NCBI GenBank assembly: GCA_013115145.1
Contig: JAAPAO010000361.1
Span: 1 to 36,409, forward strand
DNA: 36,409 nucleotides
Source: Perkinsus chesapeaki
Lineage: Eukaryota; Perkinsozoa; Perkinsida; Perkinsidae
Direction of reading: 5' to 3'
Part shown: piece after piece, positions 1 to 9,863 of the stretch
Layout of the letters: every line of letters starts with the position of its first letter
Position numbering within the stretch: the first letter of the stretch is position 1
The notes under the pieces: generated by a model
What the model was told of the DNA's origin: nothing
What the model saw: the letters and a program-made list of their open reading frames with translations, nothing else
Database searches by the model: none
Made by a program: the position numbers and the translations under genes

Positions 1-70
<70 letters not shown>
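1..70. repeat. Poly-C homopolymer tract
   Basis: The first 70 bases are all C, followed abruptly by ordinary sequence. The tract lies 54 nt beyond the stop codon of the eIF3b gene. It could be a genuine homopolymer, but its position at the very edge makes an assembly or read-end artefact at least as likely. Confidence 0.95.
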
Positions 71-72
<2 letters not shown>

Positions 73-123
73 AGCTCTTAGAAAGAGTACAACTCTTCTT
101 GCTAAAAAGAAACAACGATTTGC

Positions 124-3100
124 CTACAAGATAGACGACACCTTGATTACCGGCTTTCCCTGATCAATCTCACGGGTCTCAGTGAATGTAACAGTCTCTC
201 TTGAGGCTTCCAGGCGCTTGAAGCCCTACGGTGGAACATTCGATAGTGTAGCCGCCGCCAGGTGGACCTACCTCATCCCAGTCCTCGCAACCATGTACCT
301 TTGCCATCTCGGCGCGGAACTCCTCAAGATCCTCAAGCATAGACCTGAAGTGAGCAATTGCAGGCGCCAATGGTCGAATGGAGTGCCGACCTGAAGTCGT
401 CCTGGATAGCCTTCTTGTCAGCGACGGCAGCTGCACGTTGCTGGCTGGCGAAGTCGCGATCACCGGCCTCATATTGGGAGATGTACTCCTTGTAGTTCTT
501 CCTAATGTTCTCAACCTCCTTTTCTGAGAGAAGCTGCTTCGGATGAGGCCTCCAGTCCGCGAACCACAGGCTTTCCTTCGGGCACTTGTACCTACCAGAC
601 CTCATTCCCACAAGACCAGACAGCTCAACGAGCGGCGGCCTACAGTAGACGTCCCTGGAAGCTCCAGACACAGAAGCCACTTTCCTGAGCGTTGCGATAG
701 CCTCGGCCGGCAGCGCTCTCAAATATATTCTGGGTGACAGCGGTCAGAAGATACCTGGACAGCAACGGTGTTTTCGTACCGTCACGAAGGAGAAGAGGTG
801 ACCGACCTTCCGCTAGGGTCCCAAGAGACTTGATTAAGCATGAAGTGCTCATCAGTGTTGTGAATGTCAACCTTATTTTCAGGAGTCAGGCAGCCGAAGA
901 CGATCTCACCGCTGGACTCGGACCACATAACCCAGTATCTACCAAAGGCCCATTTTACAATACTTAAGTCTGGCAGACTTCCATCCTACCTTCCCAAAGT
1001 ATTCCACTTGAAAAGATGCATATAGTTGGTCATGCTGTATTCGGCAACCTTCTCAACAGTAGCAGGGGCGCCGACCATAGTGCTAGTGGTCTTAACCTAC
1101 CACAACGACAATCACTATTGTTCATCACCACAGCCGTAGACTCACCTCATAGAACCATATCTTAGGATCACGACCCTCAGTGCTTGTATTAATAACAGCA
1201 AGGCGATTGCCATGGGGCTCCCAGTGGACCTGGTTGAGGGAGAGCATCCTATCGCGCAATATAGACGATATGAGCAGCTTACAGCCTTCACTGAGCGGTT
1301 CTTCAACTCAATCTTCTCAGCAGGGCAGCCCTTCTCATTGAGACGGAACACTTCCAAAAGTGGGTTTCTACACCACAACTGTCGTCCACAGGCTCTACTA
1401 GTAATTGGTAGTACCCAGTCTTGCCACTCTTGGAAACACGAAGAACGTTAGTGGCGACATAGTCGCCTTGAGGATGCCAGTAGATGTCCGCCGGCCGACT
1501 GTTGTCGATCTAAAGAGTCCGATCCATCTCACATATTCGCTGGGATTCTGCTCACTTGGAAGGCGTTCTTGGCGACGATCTCCTTGAAAGGACCCTTCTT
1601 CTTCGACTCCAAGAGAGCGAACCTTGCTGGGGAGTTCTGGCTCTCAGGGACCTGCCACCACCGAGTAACAACATCCCTTTAACACGATTCCAACGTACCC
1701 AAACAGCGAGTATATCCCGTTTAGCTGGGCACCACGAGATAGCAGTGATTCCAGAGTACTTCAGAACTTCCTTCATCTCCATCGAGGGTGTCTCGTATAT
1801 CATCCTAGAACGCCATAGATGCGAAATCGTAGAGAAGCCATCCCGAGGCTTACACTCCGTTGTCGAGCCTCTTCGCGAAGAAGTCTCCACTCGGTGACCA
1901 CATGTACATAGGAATCTGAACGAAGGGGGCATGTGATTCCCTCCCGACGAAAACTACTGGCAACCTACAGTTCGCCTGGGTCTGGTAGTCGCGACCGGAG
2001 CTCCGGGGCCAGTGGCAGCAGCGGGATCAGCAGGCACTATGGGATCCTGTGGAGCCACAAACGGTAAGAAAAACAACCTTCCTGTTATTACCGCCACGGC
2101 AGCCAGCTCGGGCAAGGGCATCGTTCGCTTGCACTCTCCAGTGAAGAGATCGAATATCCGGACAGCAGAGAGATCAGCATGTGACGGATTAGTGCCGTTC
2201 CACGTCATAAGGTACCTGATAGCAGCGCCGATCACAGTGGCCCAGCAGAGGTAGCGTAGCTTCTGCCTTACCTTTCGTTGTTAGTGAAAATGACACGCCT
2301 GACTCTGGCATGCTCGCACTGTATTTTCTTTTCGAAGTTCTCACCACCCCAAAGATTCACTCCAGGAGCATGGAACGTAACGAGGAAAGTTCCCCGAGGA
2401 CTCCAGGCAATATTAGAGTCCGTCCAGACCTTCCGTTGGGCGCGTTCCCTCGCTCCGTCATATTGGACGACGGGTCCACGCTTGTCGAGATGGGTATACC
2501 AGGATACTTCGGTTTGTTTCTCGTATCTAGCACCCGCGAGCTACTACTATTACTCCACGAATGACATATATACGTACCTTATAGCGAGCATCTCCCTCCA
2601 CTCCTTATCGAGCATCCAGTCCCGAGTATCCTTCAGGGTGTACCCGGCCATCAAGCGACTGTGCTGGAAGTGCTGATATAGAAACGAATGACCGTCGAGA
2701 CCAGCAGGTGTAATACATCTGCGGACTCCTCTCCTTCTTCCTCTTCAGGCATGGTACCATCATCATTACAAGCCAACACTTCATCTCTGTGGTCAATGGC
2801 AAACGTCCGTAAGATGTTAGACTTGCCAAAGTGGTAGTGATCGAGAACCTGGCCGCCGCCTCACCATTTCCAGAAGCACAACTAAGCGAACCATTACCTT
2901 GATGGCCTCCGCCGCATGACTTGCTTTGGAAAACGTTACAACTGCCACACCGTCCGTATGGCCAAGATCCTCATTAATGGGCATGTAACTGAGAGTAAAC
3001 AAATCCCGCGAGGTCACCGATCGACATCCCGGAGAATCTTTACACTCCAGAACCCACCCCCACCGTCCTTGCCCATCATATACTACATGTCCGGTTCTTC

Positions 3101-3435
3101 GTCGGCACATCCATCCACTTTCTTGATTGTCTTGGCAAGGACGTGTATGAGCTTATCCAACTTTCGCTCTTCGACCTTTGGCAAATTTGTAATAATAATG
3201 GTTGATTGGAAGGAATCGTCTCGAGGTATCTGCTCAAAGCCAGGCTTTACCTCCTATTTCCGTTAGCCCGTCAGTCCGCCGCCTTTGCACCGCCGTATAT
3301 CACCTGCTCATCATCGAATTCTTCAATATCGCCATCAGAGAGGCATTCCTCCAAGTCCGTAGGTTCACACTTAAGTTCGGTCAACCGCTCCTTCTGCTCG
3401 TCACTGAGCTGCTCTATTAGTGAGGCCTGCTCCAT
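124..3435 (-). CDS. eIF3b: Eukaryotic translation initiation factor 3 subunit B
   Basis: Scaffold subunit of eIF3, which loads mRNA and Met-tRNAi on the 40S subunit in the cytosol. Exons: 3304-3435, 3087-3253, 2898-2988, 2717-2848, 2578-2672, 2272-2526, 2092-2215, 1969-2046, 1854-1915, 1699-1804, 1556-1651, 1415-1509, 1283-1367, 1146-1229, 990-1096, 807-938, 644-754, 391-591, 272-344, 124-225. They join in frame to 775 aa, close to yeast (763) and human (814). The order is an acidic N-terminus, an RRM at about 55-140, then a WD40-type propeller with family signatures WSPRGTFLVTFHAPGVNLWG and IYETPSM, then WSFQGRLL and WRPHPKQLLS before the helical C-terminus and the final ETVTFTETREI-like tail. 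The start is the first ATG in this frame, 10 nt after a TAG acceptor-like site. All 19 introns are GT-AG; 18 are 44-56 nt and one is 98 nt (2989-3086). Individual splice sites are predictions. Confidence 0.93.
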
Positions 3436-3605
3436 ACCGGAAATCTACACTCAACTGTCAAAGCTAATCGTCACCCCACTCGTCCACGGTGAAGTCAAAA
3501 AATCGTCGGGGCAAATGTCGCTCGCCCAAGTAATCGATAGAGTGACGCTCCCCCGAGGAGCATCGCGTCACTTCTTAGCCCTTTCACCACCCTTATTATA
3601 TTGTA
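3436..3605. promoter_or_regulatory. Divergent intergenic region, eIF3b / KH protein
   Basis: Only 170 nt separate the two divergent start codons, so both promoters or 5' UTRs must be held here or overlap the neighbouring gene. I see no TATA box or other recognisable motif. AG acceptor-like sites precede both starts. Confidence 0.45.
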
Positions 3606-4733
3606 ATGATTCCGTTGCCATCCAGATCCAAATCATATCGACGTAGCTCAAGAAGCCGTCTACCTAATCCCGAGATGCTCTCGTCTATGCTGCAAAGTAG
3701 TGGCATGAATGTCAGTACGAGGGTGTTTGCCGAATTGAAGAGAGCCCGCTTCTTTGCCGGCCCCTACTGGTTCAAGATGCTTCTCAGTGATAAGCAAGCC
3801 TCTGCTGTAATCGGTCGTGGTGGAGGTGCCATCACATCTATTGAGCACCGCACCAAGACTGTCATGAAGATATCACCGCCCAACACTTATTTTCCTGGGA
3901 CTAACATGCGAATTTTAGTTGCCTCTGCTGACCATGTGGATGCGTTATGTCGAGTATGTGGTATTCTCGTCGATGAATATCTTTCTACTAACCTCGGCGA
4001 CGACGAGTTCTTTGCCACTGAAGCCAGCGATCCCACTTCCCATGATACAGGCATCTATTTCTCGCTGATGGGCATGGCCTCATTCCGTTTGGGCTTAACT
4101 GCTGGTGGCGGTGCGATTTTCCCTATAAGCCCTATCTGTACCTATGGTGAGGAGCGCGTAGTTCGCATATCCTTCGCACGTTGTGGTAACCAGAGGCGCG
4201 CTCTGTCTCTAGCGTGCAAGAGGTTGGTCATGGCCATCCAGTCTGATAAAGCTAACGTATCAAAGAATATACATGTCATGTACGGATCTCATTCCCCATC
4301 TAAGTCGTCTTCCCGCAGCTATTTCTCCGAGCGTTTACCGGCGAGCTTGCACCTATCTGAAAAAGAGTCTCCTCGAGCAAGCGAGACTACGCTGGCGGAG
4401 ATGGTGTCTAATAGTTACACATCTTTATCTCTGGTGGTTAATGGTATCTCTAAGATTTTGGTCGGTTCCAGGGAAGATCTACTTACCTCAGCTCTATGCG
4501 ATATCTCTATCCAGACCTGTACAGATGTATCATTTCGTGAAGTGTCATTGGAGCACGGAGAAGTCCTTGTTGTAGCTATTAACGGGGCTCTCGGGGCCGT
4601 TCACTTGGCGCTTGAACGCATCGTGGCTCTTACATCTGGCGTTCCATCATCATCACCTTTCGGTGATGCAAACATAGATACACGCTTGTTTCGTCACTCT
4701 TCACATTCGAGTGTAGATCATCGTGGCTTCTAA
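3606..4733 (+). CDS. KH-domain RNA-binding protein (Nova/PCBP-like)
   Basis: A single uninterrupted 375-aa frame. A type I KH domain spans about residues 55-125, with the RNA-binding GxxG loop as G70-R-G-G73 followed by an AITSIEHRTKTVMKIS helix/strand and a FPGT turn, as in Nova/PCBP proteins. Two later segments (about 150-215 and 275-345) have KH-like hydrophobic patterns and the phrase LVVNGISKILVGSRED, but no proper GxxG, so they look like degenerate KH repeats. It probably binds mRNA or pre-mRNA; targets cannot be read from the sequence. The first ATG (3606) is used, but in-frame ATGs at residues 24 and 34 are alternatives because the first 23 residues are basic and unremarkable. It lacks introns, unlike its neighbour eIF3b. 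Confidence 0.8.
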   Translation: MIPLPSRSKSYRRSSRSRLPNPEMLSSMLQSSGMNVSTRVFAELKRARFFAGPYWFKMLLSDKQASAVIGRGGGAITSIEHRTKTVMKISPPNTYFPGTNMRILVASADHVDALCRVCGILVDEYLSTNLGDDEFFATEASDPTSHDTGIYFSLMGMASFRLGLTAGGGAIFPISPICTYGEERVVRISFARCGNQRRALSLACKRLVMAIQSDKANVSKNIHVMYGSHSPSKSSSRSYFSERLPASLHLSEKESPRASETTLAEMVSNSYTSLSLVVNGISKILVGSREDLLTSALCDISIQTCTDVSFREVSLEHGEVLVVAINGALGAVHLALERIVALTSGVPSSSPFGDANIDTRLFRHSSHSSVDHRGF

Positions 4734-5819
4734 AGACGAAGTTGGATACATATCGCCGCTGCCGTACCTATATCTAAACACCTTCGGGCGTACGGTTTTT
4801 TATTTGACGTTGGTATATATGCCTCAACCGCAATCGTATTATTTTTGCTGTCATACCGCTACCATTGTCCACTTTATCCTTCTTATCGCCTTCTTAGAAG
4901 CCCGAAGGTGTACTAATGGAGGGTAACTACTAATGTATTTAGCCGTTCTAGTAATTGTATCTCTTACTGTATACCAGGCTTTGCCGCTCTATCAATCATT
5001 TCCCCACTTAATCAGGCTCTAATCTGCTTACCACCTCAGCGTCTATGATCCACCGGCTAAATGTCGATCAGCATCATATCAGCTGTTGTTAAATATAACG
5101 TATTTTAGCAGTCGCTAGCTCGGAGAGGATGTGGGATCTAGTAGCCGAGTGTAGCGATGCTAACTCTGTCACCATTATATTATATTTCGGTTCACCACGG
5201 TGCCCTAGTAGTTTTTTACTCGATTACATTAGCATTGATTATGTTCGGTGTAGGAGCATCGAGGTGTCGTTATCATGTCACGGGTCATGTCTCCTTCTTT
5301 TTACCTTGATGGTATGGTATCTAGTCTATATCATCTGAGGCTCATCATCAGCTACTTACTTGTAGACAATCATTTATTGTTGCATACGCATCCGAAAAGA
5401 CAATCCAATACCCCCGCAAGATTAATATTTTTCAAGGGGTCTACAGATTGGCATCTCGGCATTCGTCCTTATAAGCACAGATGTCGAGGGTTCATCGACG
5501 ACTCCAGAATTCGGTTACTATATCTTTCGATGCGTATCGTAGGCCTCTATGGTCAAAGTTTTTTGTCCAGAGTCAAGTAACGCAGTGCTCCGTTTAACCG
5601 GTGTCCTAGTCGGTATTCCGGACAGCTGCGGTTTCGGTGGAGCTTAGAGAATCTTGAACTCGAGCCATACAATCTTCTCTTTCACTGCAAGTGTTGCGCT
5701 TCTCCTGGAGTTGGGGTATGTAGCCAAGCGTATGAATCACATTGAGTCCGCGGTTGGGCAGCAGCACTATGGTGTGAAATAGGCCACTAATCATTAAGTG
5801 CTTTAGTCGTTCTTTGTCA
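4734..5819. other. Intergenic stretch, no gene recognised
   Basis: About 1.1 kb that is rich in A+T and in short stop-interrupted frames on both strands. No protein family, RNA gene or coding-like exon chain is visible. It contains one perfect 12-bp inverted repeat (see separate entry). Confidence 0.6.
4778..4911. repeat. 12-bp inverted repeat downstream of the KH gene
   Basis: ACACCTTCGGGC at 4778-4789 is exactly complementary to GCCCGAAGGTGT at 4900-4911, with 110 nt between the arms. It lies 45-178 nt after the KH stop codon, so it could fold in the 3' UTR or the downstream region. It may also be chance. Confidence 0.7.
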
Positions 5820-6685
5820 ATGGCTTGTGTGTTGTCCACGTTCAATCATGGTAAAGATTGTTTGATGAATCGATCCACCCCGAAGTCCAGAGGTAGGTCT
5901 TTGTCGCTTGCTAGGGCTCAAGCAGACGCGTTGAACTCCGTTTAATAGATCATCTCCCTTTCAGCAGCTCCGTCGACACTTTCTGCGAGTAGCGTTCGGT
6001 CGAGCAGTGTGTCCTCCCTTTCGGCATATTCGAGAAGCAGACTTCCAAACGGCTCTGCGACGAGCAGCGGGGCTCGCTACTGCCGCGATCTACTTCAAGC
6101 CGTCGAAACTCTCGGTGACTGTTTGGCTATCAGTAGTAATTGCCACTCCAAAGTTTCTACAGGTCCGGTCACCAACGAGCACAAGGCACAGCTAGTTTTC
6201 AATTCCCCCGAGCTAGAATCTCCTCGGGTATGTCCTGAAGGAAGACAGTGGTTTACATACCGTTATCGTCAGGTGGCTAAACGCATAGCTTTCCTGGAAA
6301 AAAGCATCCGTCATTTGGTTGCTAATCCGAAGTCCTTCGGGGGCGGATCGCGCCAGCCTCTACATCCGCCACCCCTTAGAACGTCTCGTAGTCAGGGTAA
6401 GTATTGTTACCTCTTGGTGAGTGCCCCCAGCCCGTTTTAGGTCTTTTTCCTTTGGAGGACAGTGATTTGTTTACCAGTGAGTCTCGAGCTCATTTTGGGT
6501 GGAAGCCGGACCTTGTCGGCGACTTGGAGAAATATAGAAGCTCTCAGTGAGGATCTGCTGCTCTTTTCCTCGCCTTTGGACGGCGAGCATTCAGGTTCCG
6601 GAATCCTCTGGATAGGATTTGGCGATTCCGTGAGGGCATGTTGAACCAGGCCAACTGCCTTCGCACTAAACCAGCGTACTTCTGA
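5820..6685 (+). CDS. Orphan serine-rich protein, 4 exons
   Basis: Exons 5820-5892, 5965-6396, 6441-6546 and 6595-6685 join in frame to 233 aa. Donors are GTAGGT, GTAAGT and GTGAGG, and acceptors end TTTCAG, TTTTAG and ATTCAG. The N-terminal third is rich in Ser, Ala and Arg. The middle (about 75-140) has a charged, helix-prone stretch ending KRIAFLEKSIRHLV. The C-terminus is compact (HFGWKPDLVGDLEKYRSSQ, then RIWRFREGMLNQ). I do not recognise a family. No signal peptide or membrane segment is visible. The ATG lies 13 nt after a TTTAG acceptor-like site. The clean phase of all three introns argues that this is a real gene. Confidence 0.7.
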
Positions 6686-6861
6686 TGTCTTTACGTTTGC
6701 ATTTTAACGGCTTGCCATGGCCTCCCTTCATGACTGCACAAAGTTGGTGATCTTGCTTACCTAGTTTTGCTTTCCGGGGTAACTGGCAAAAGCTCGGTCG
6801 ACGTCCTGACGAGGCTCTCCTAGATTGCAGCTTTGTTAACTTTATTTAACTGTTTGATCAA

Positions 6862-7610
6862 ATGAATACACCCCCTACTAGCGCCCCAGGCCCCATGTTC
6901 GGACTCGCCATCCCTGGAAGGCCCCTCATTACTGAGTTCGTCCAAGAGACGCCAACTAGGTACGCAATAGGACCCCAGCTTAGGTTATCAGCCTTGTCTG
7001 CTTTTCAGTTGGCATGTAGATGTTCCCAATCCAGGCAGCGTATCGTCATTCTCAGTGTTCCTCTTGCGGCCAGTTCCTTCCGATACCGTGGGACTGGGTA
7101 TATACTATACGGCGACAACAGGTACCATACGGATTACTACCAAGTTAATTACGCCCTTTCCTCAGACGGTGCCACTTTCGTTGGTGCGCTCTCGAATGCC
7201 AGGCCAACAGATATCTTTTCTCCTGGCTGGCCTCTGAACCCAGACATAGCCAATATGCCTGCAGTGAGGATCGGGTTAGCCTTCGAGCCCTCAGAGGTGG
7301 GTGGTATATACGATATGTTGTTATAAAGCCTCATTTTAGTCTCTCTTGCCGAAGATGAGCACAGTGGGAGAGTCTGTTGACTTCAAGAGGGAATTTGCGC
7401 GGAAAATTGCACTGAACCTCTTCCGGTAAGAATGCGGCGGGTTGCCGTGACAGGCAAGTTTGTGGTGGTAGATACATCGAATCCTTCAACACTAATGGTG
7501 GAGGCGACGCTCGTTTCATGCGATGCCCTCAGGATCTGCTGGATCGGTGGTTGCAGAGATTTGATGACAAATACAGCAAAGACCCTATGTTTGTATTCAA
7601 AACAACGTGA
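6862..7610 (+). CDS. Hikeshi-like (OPI10) HSP70 nuclear import factor
   Basis: Hikeshi carries HSP70 into the nucleus, especially after heat stress. Exons 6862-6959, 7009-7121, 7166-7296, 7340-7425 and 7472-7610 join to 188 aa (human 197). The N-terminal domain opens MFGLAIPGRPL at residue 12, matching the family's MFGCLVAGR start, followed by VPNPGS and FSVFLLRPVPSDT. Next comes FVGALSNARPTDIF, matching the family's FVTNGKPSAIF. The helical C-terminal domain ends CPQDLLDRWLQRFDDKYSKD, the counterpart of the family's VVLKWYENFQRRL-type ending. The family's FxFxG-Nup-binding region is therefore covered. The first ATG gives 11 extra residues; the ATG of MFGL (residue 12) is an alternative start. 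Introns are 43-49 nt, all GT-AG. Confidence 0.85.
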
Positions 7611-8243
7611 TTATAATATACACCGCATTTCATTCACAAATCCCTCTGCTATTGAGTTTCAGTTAGTTCGGGACGCGACCAGTGTAAGATAACGGTGAAG
7701 TCGGGACCGTTTGCATTCAATCGAGGTCGAAAGAGATAGGAATTCCGATGATGCTCGAGCAGTGTACAAAGCCAGCTGTTTCGCCTGCGTATTTCTCGCG
7801 TCGAATGATTATTGCTAAGTAGGCTCACTGAGTGAACATCCAGGGCGGTCGAACGATAGGCCGACTTGGTGAACACAAAAGCTGTCCCGGTGTTCACAAT
7901 TACTAGATTGTAGCTGCGGCGTGCTGATCTCGCTTATTATGGATGAGGGAATTAAGACGTAATGCATAGGTTTCAACGTGTCCTGTTTGCGGGTTGAGGG
8001 ACGGACAAAACTTTTCATGTGTTCCCGCTGTCCCGCTTTAACGAGCCGAAGAACGCCTTGGGAATGTATCTTACGCTGGTAGGATGTGGATATGCGCTCC
8101 GGTCACAGCCAGGAGCTAAGGGAATCTAGCGCTGTGATTTGTTCGTGGTTAGCGTTATCGTCTCTCACACTGCTTCAAATGTGTTCAGCAAGGTGGTTGA
8201 ATGAAGATTTATAGTGAGTCTCGACTTGTAGTTTTTTATCTTT
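7611..8243. other. Intergenic stretch upstream of the oxidoreductase triplet
   Basis: 633 nt without a recognisable gene. Short minus-strand frames are present, but they show no family resemblance and do not join across plausible introns. A TTGTAG acceptor-like site lies 12 nt before the next start codon. Confidence 0.55.
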
Positions 8244-9626
8244 ATGGTTTCTGATAAGCGTCGTGCTTTAGTCATTGGAGGTGGCTTCTCCGGCTTGTTC
8301 GCCGCCAACGAGCTCAAGGATCGTTTCGACGTCACTCTCGTTGATGCCAAGGAGTACTACGAGTACACCCCCGGTATTCTTCGTGCTTATGTCAAGCCAA
8401 GCCATTATGATGCTCTTACATTCACTTACCAGACTGTGCTAGAGCGCACTATGGGTGTCAAGTTCCTCTGGGGTGAGGTCAAGGAACTTGATGGTGACAA
8501 GCAAATTGCTCACATCAAGCCTATGTTCACTGACCATGTTCAGGATGTTCCTTTCGACTACTGCGTGATCGCCGCCGGTTGCACTTTCGGTCTCTTCTCC
8601 AAGTGGGGTGAGTCTCTCTGGGCTCCCACTGTCAACGAGGGTGCCATCGCCGAGTCCGAGTGGAAGCAGATCGATGAGCGTTTCATCGAGGGTCGTCGTC
8701 TTCATATCTATGAGGAGCACGAGAAGCTCGCCGCCCTCAACAAGAAGAAGGCCAACGTTCTTGTTGTTGGTGCCGGTTTCATCGGTGTCGAGTGGGTTAC
8801 TGAGCTTCAGCATTACTTCCCCAACCTCAAGCTCACCATCATGGATTTCCTTCCTAAGTGCCTCGGACCTCTCCCTCAGAACGCCGCCAACTACTGCGAC
8901 AAGTACATGAAGGATCATGGAATCAAGTGCTACTATGGCATGAAGTACGCTCCTAAGGAGGAGGGATTCTTCCAGAAGATCGGTCTCAACGGTGAGCCTG
9001 ACTGCACTTTCGTCTGCATCGGTACCAAGGCCGCCAACTGGTTCATGCCTAAGGAGTGCTTGACTGGCTACAACCCCCTGGAGGAGGACAAGAAGGAGAA
9101 GGACCCCAAGAAGCGTGGCCCCGGTGGCGGAGGATGGATCCACGTCAACAAGCACTTGCAGGTTGTTAAGACTAACGAGGACGGTTCTCAGTCTCTCTGG
9201 GGTAACGGTCACATCTTCGCCGTTGGTGATTGCAACATGGTCCCCGACCTGCCGCCGATCCCGAAGATCTCTTATCCTTCTGAGGAGCAGGCTGCCCACG
9301 CTAGTAAGAACATCAAGATCATGGACCACCTCGAGCATAAGGGTAAGTCCGTTGGAGGCTGCTGCGGGCTCGGTGGTGCCAAGGACCTCGTCACCACTTG
9401 GTGGCCTTGGGGTGCTGGCATGTTCGCCACTTCTCTTGGTCCTAACAAGGCTTGCTTCGTCATGGGAGCCAAGTCTGCTCCTGGTACTGGCCATATGGTC
9501 CTCAAGGGCAAGCTGTCTGCTATTCAGAAGAACCTTATCGAGTCTACCAAGGTTAATGAGGACAAGCGTGGTGTTGTCGGAACTTGCATCTGGTATTTCG
9601 TACACCACACTCCCTTCATGAACTAA
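8244..9626 (+). CDS. FAD/NAD(P)-dependent oxidoreductase, copy 1 (AIFM2/FSP1/NDH-2-like)
   Basis: A 460-aa pyridine nucleotide-disulfide oxidoreductase-fold flavoprotein without introns. The FAD-binding Rossmann motif is GGGFSG (12-17). The NAD(P)H-binding motif is VVGAGFIGVE (174-183). The second FAD motif ends IFAVGDC (324-330). The GGGGWIHVNKHLQV stretch before it matches the FSP1/NDH-2 group. No membrane helix or clear targeting peptide is visible. It probably transfers electrons from NAD(P)H to a quinone or similar acceptor; the substrate is unknown. Codon use is strongly biased to C/G-ending codons, which suggests high expression. It is near-identical to copy 3 over most of its length and more diverged at both ends. 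The ATG at 8244 is preceded by TTGTAG. Confidence 0.87.
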   Translation: MVSDKRRALVIGGGFSGLFAANELKDRFDVTLVDAKEYYEYTPGILRAYVKPSHYDALTFTYQTVLERTMGVKFLWGEVKELDGDKQIAHIKPMFTDHVQDVPFDYCVIAAGCTFGLFSKWGESLWAPTVNEGAIAESEWKQIDERFIEGRRLHIYEEHEKLAALNKKKANVLVVGAGFIGVEWVTELQHYFPNLKLTIMDFLPKCLGPLPQNAANYCDKYMKDHGIKCYYGMKYAPKEEGFFQKIGLNGEPDCTFVCIGTKAANWFMPKECLTGYNPLEEDKKEKDPKKRGPGGGGWIHVNKHLQVVKTNEDGSQSLWGNGHIFAVGDCNMVPDLPPIPKISYPSEEQAAHASKNIKIMDHLEHKGKSVGGCCGLGGAKDLVTTWWPWGAGMFATSLGPNKACFVMGAKSAPGTGHMVLKGKLSAIQKNLIESTKVNEDKRGVVGTCIWYFVHHTPFMN

Positions 9627-9863
9627 TTCCATTACTTTTTTGCTGCTCATGGTTTTGTAGCAGCTCACTGTATTTGTGCTGCGGACCGCTTCGTAGCTGA
9701 GTTTTTTTGCTCAACAAATCCTAACCTATGTTCCTGTAAGTTTACTAGACTTGCGTTAGTTCACATGTGAGATCGGCTCGAACAATATAGCTCGGAGGAT
9801 TATAGCGCGGAGTTTGCTCGAATCCCATCGCCTAGTGTGGTACCGTCAGGATTTTTCCTTACA
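9627..9863. other. Spacer between oxidoreductase copies 1 and 2
   Basis: 237 nt with no gene. A short run TGAG-T7-GCTCA near 9697-9716 could form a small hairpin. A GTCAG acceptor-like site at about 9850 lies 14 nt before the copy 2 start. Confidence 0.5.

Noticed and set aside
8160-8243. Possible relic spliced-leader sequence upstream of the intronless genes
   Set aside because: No stretch resembling the known Perkinsus/dinoflagellate leader was found before 8244, 9864 or 12221, so retroposition of a leader-bearing mRNA is not supported by this mark.
8439-9668. 409-codon open frame on the minus strand, antisense to oxidoreductase copy 1
   Set aside because: It is a shadow of strong codon bias in the plus-strand gene (no TTA, CTA or TCA codons in the relevant frame). 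The residues are Leu/Val/Asp-rich and resemble no protein. The same frame in copy 3 (12245-13585) exists for the same reason.
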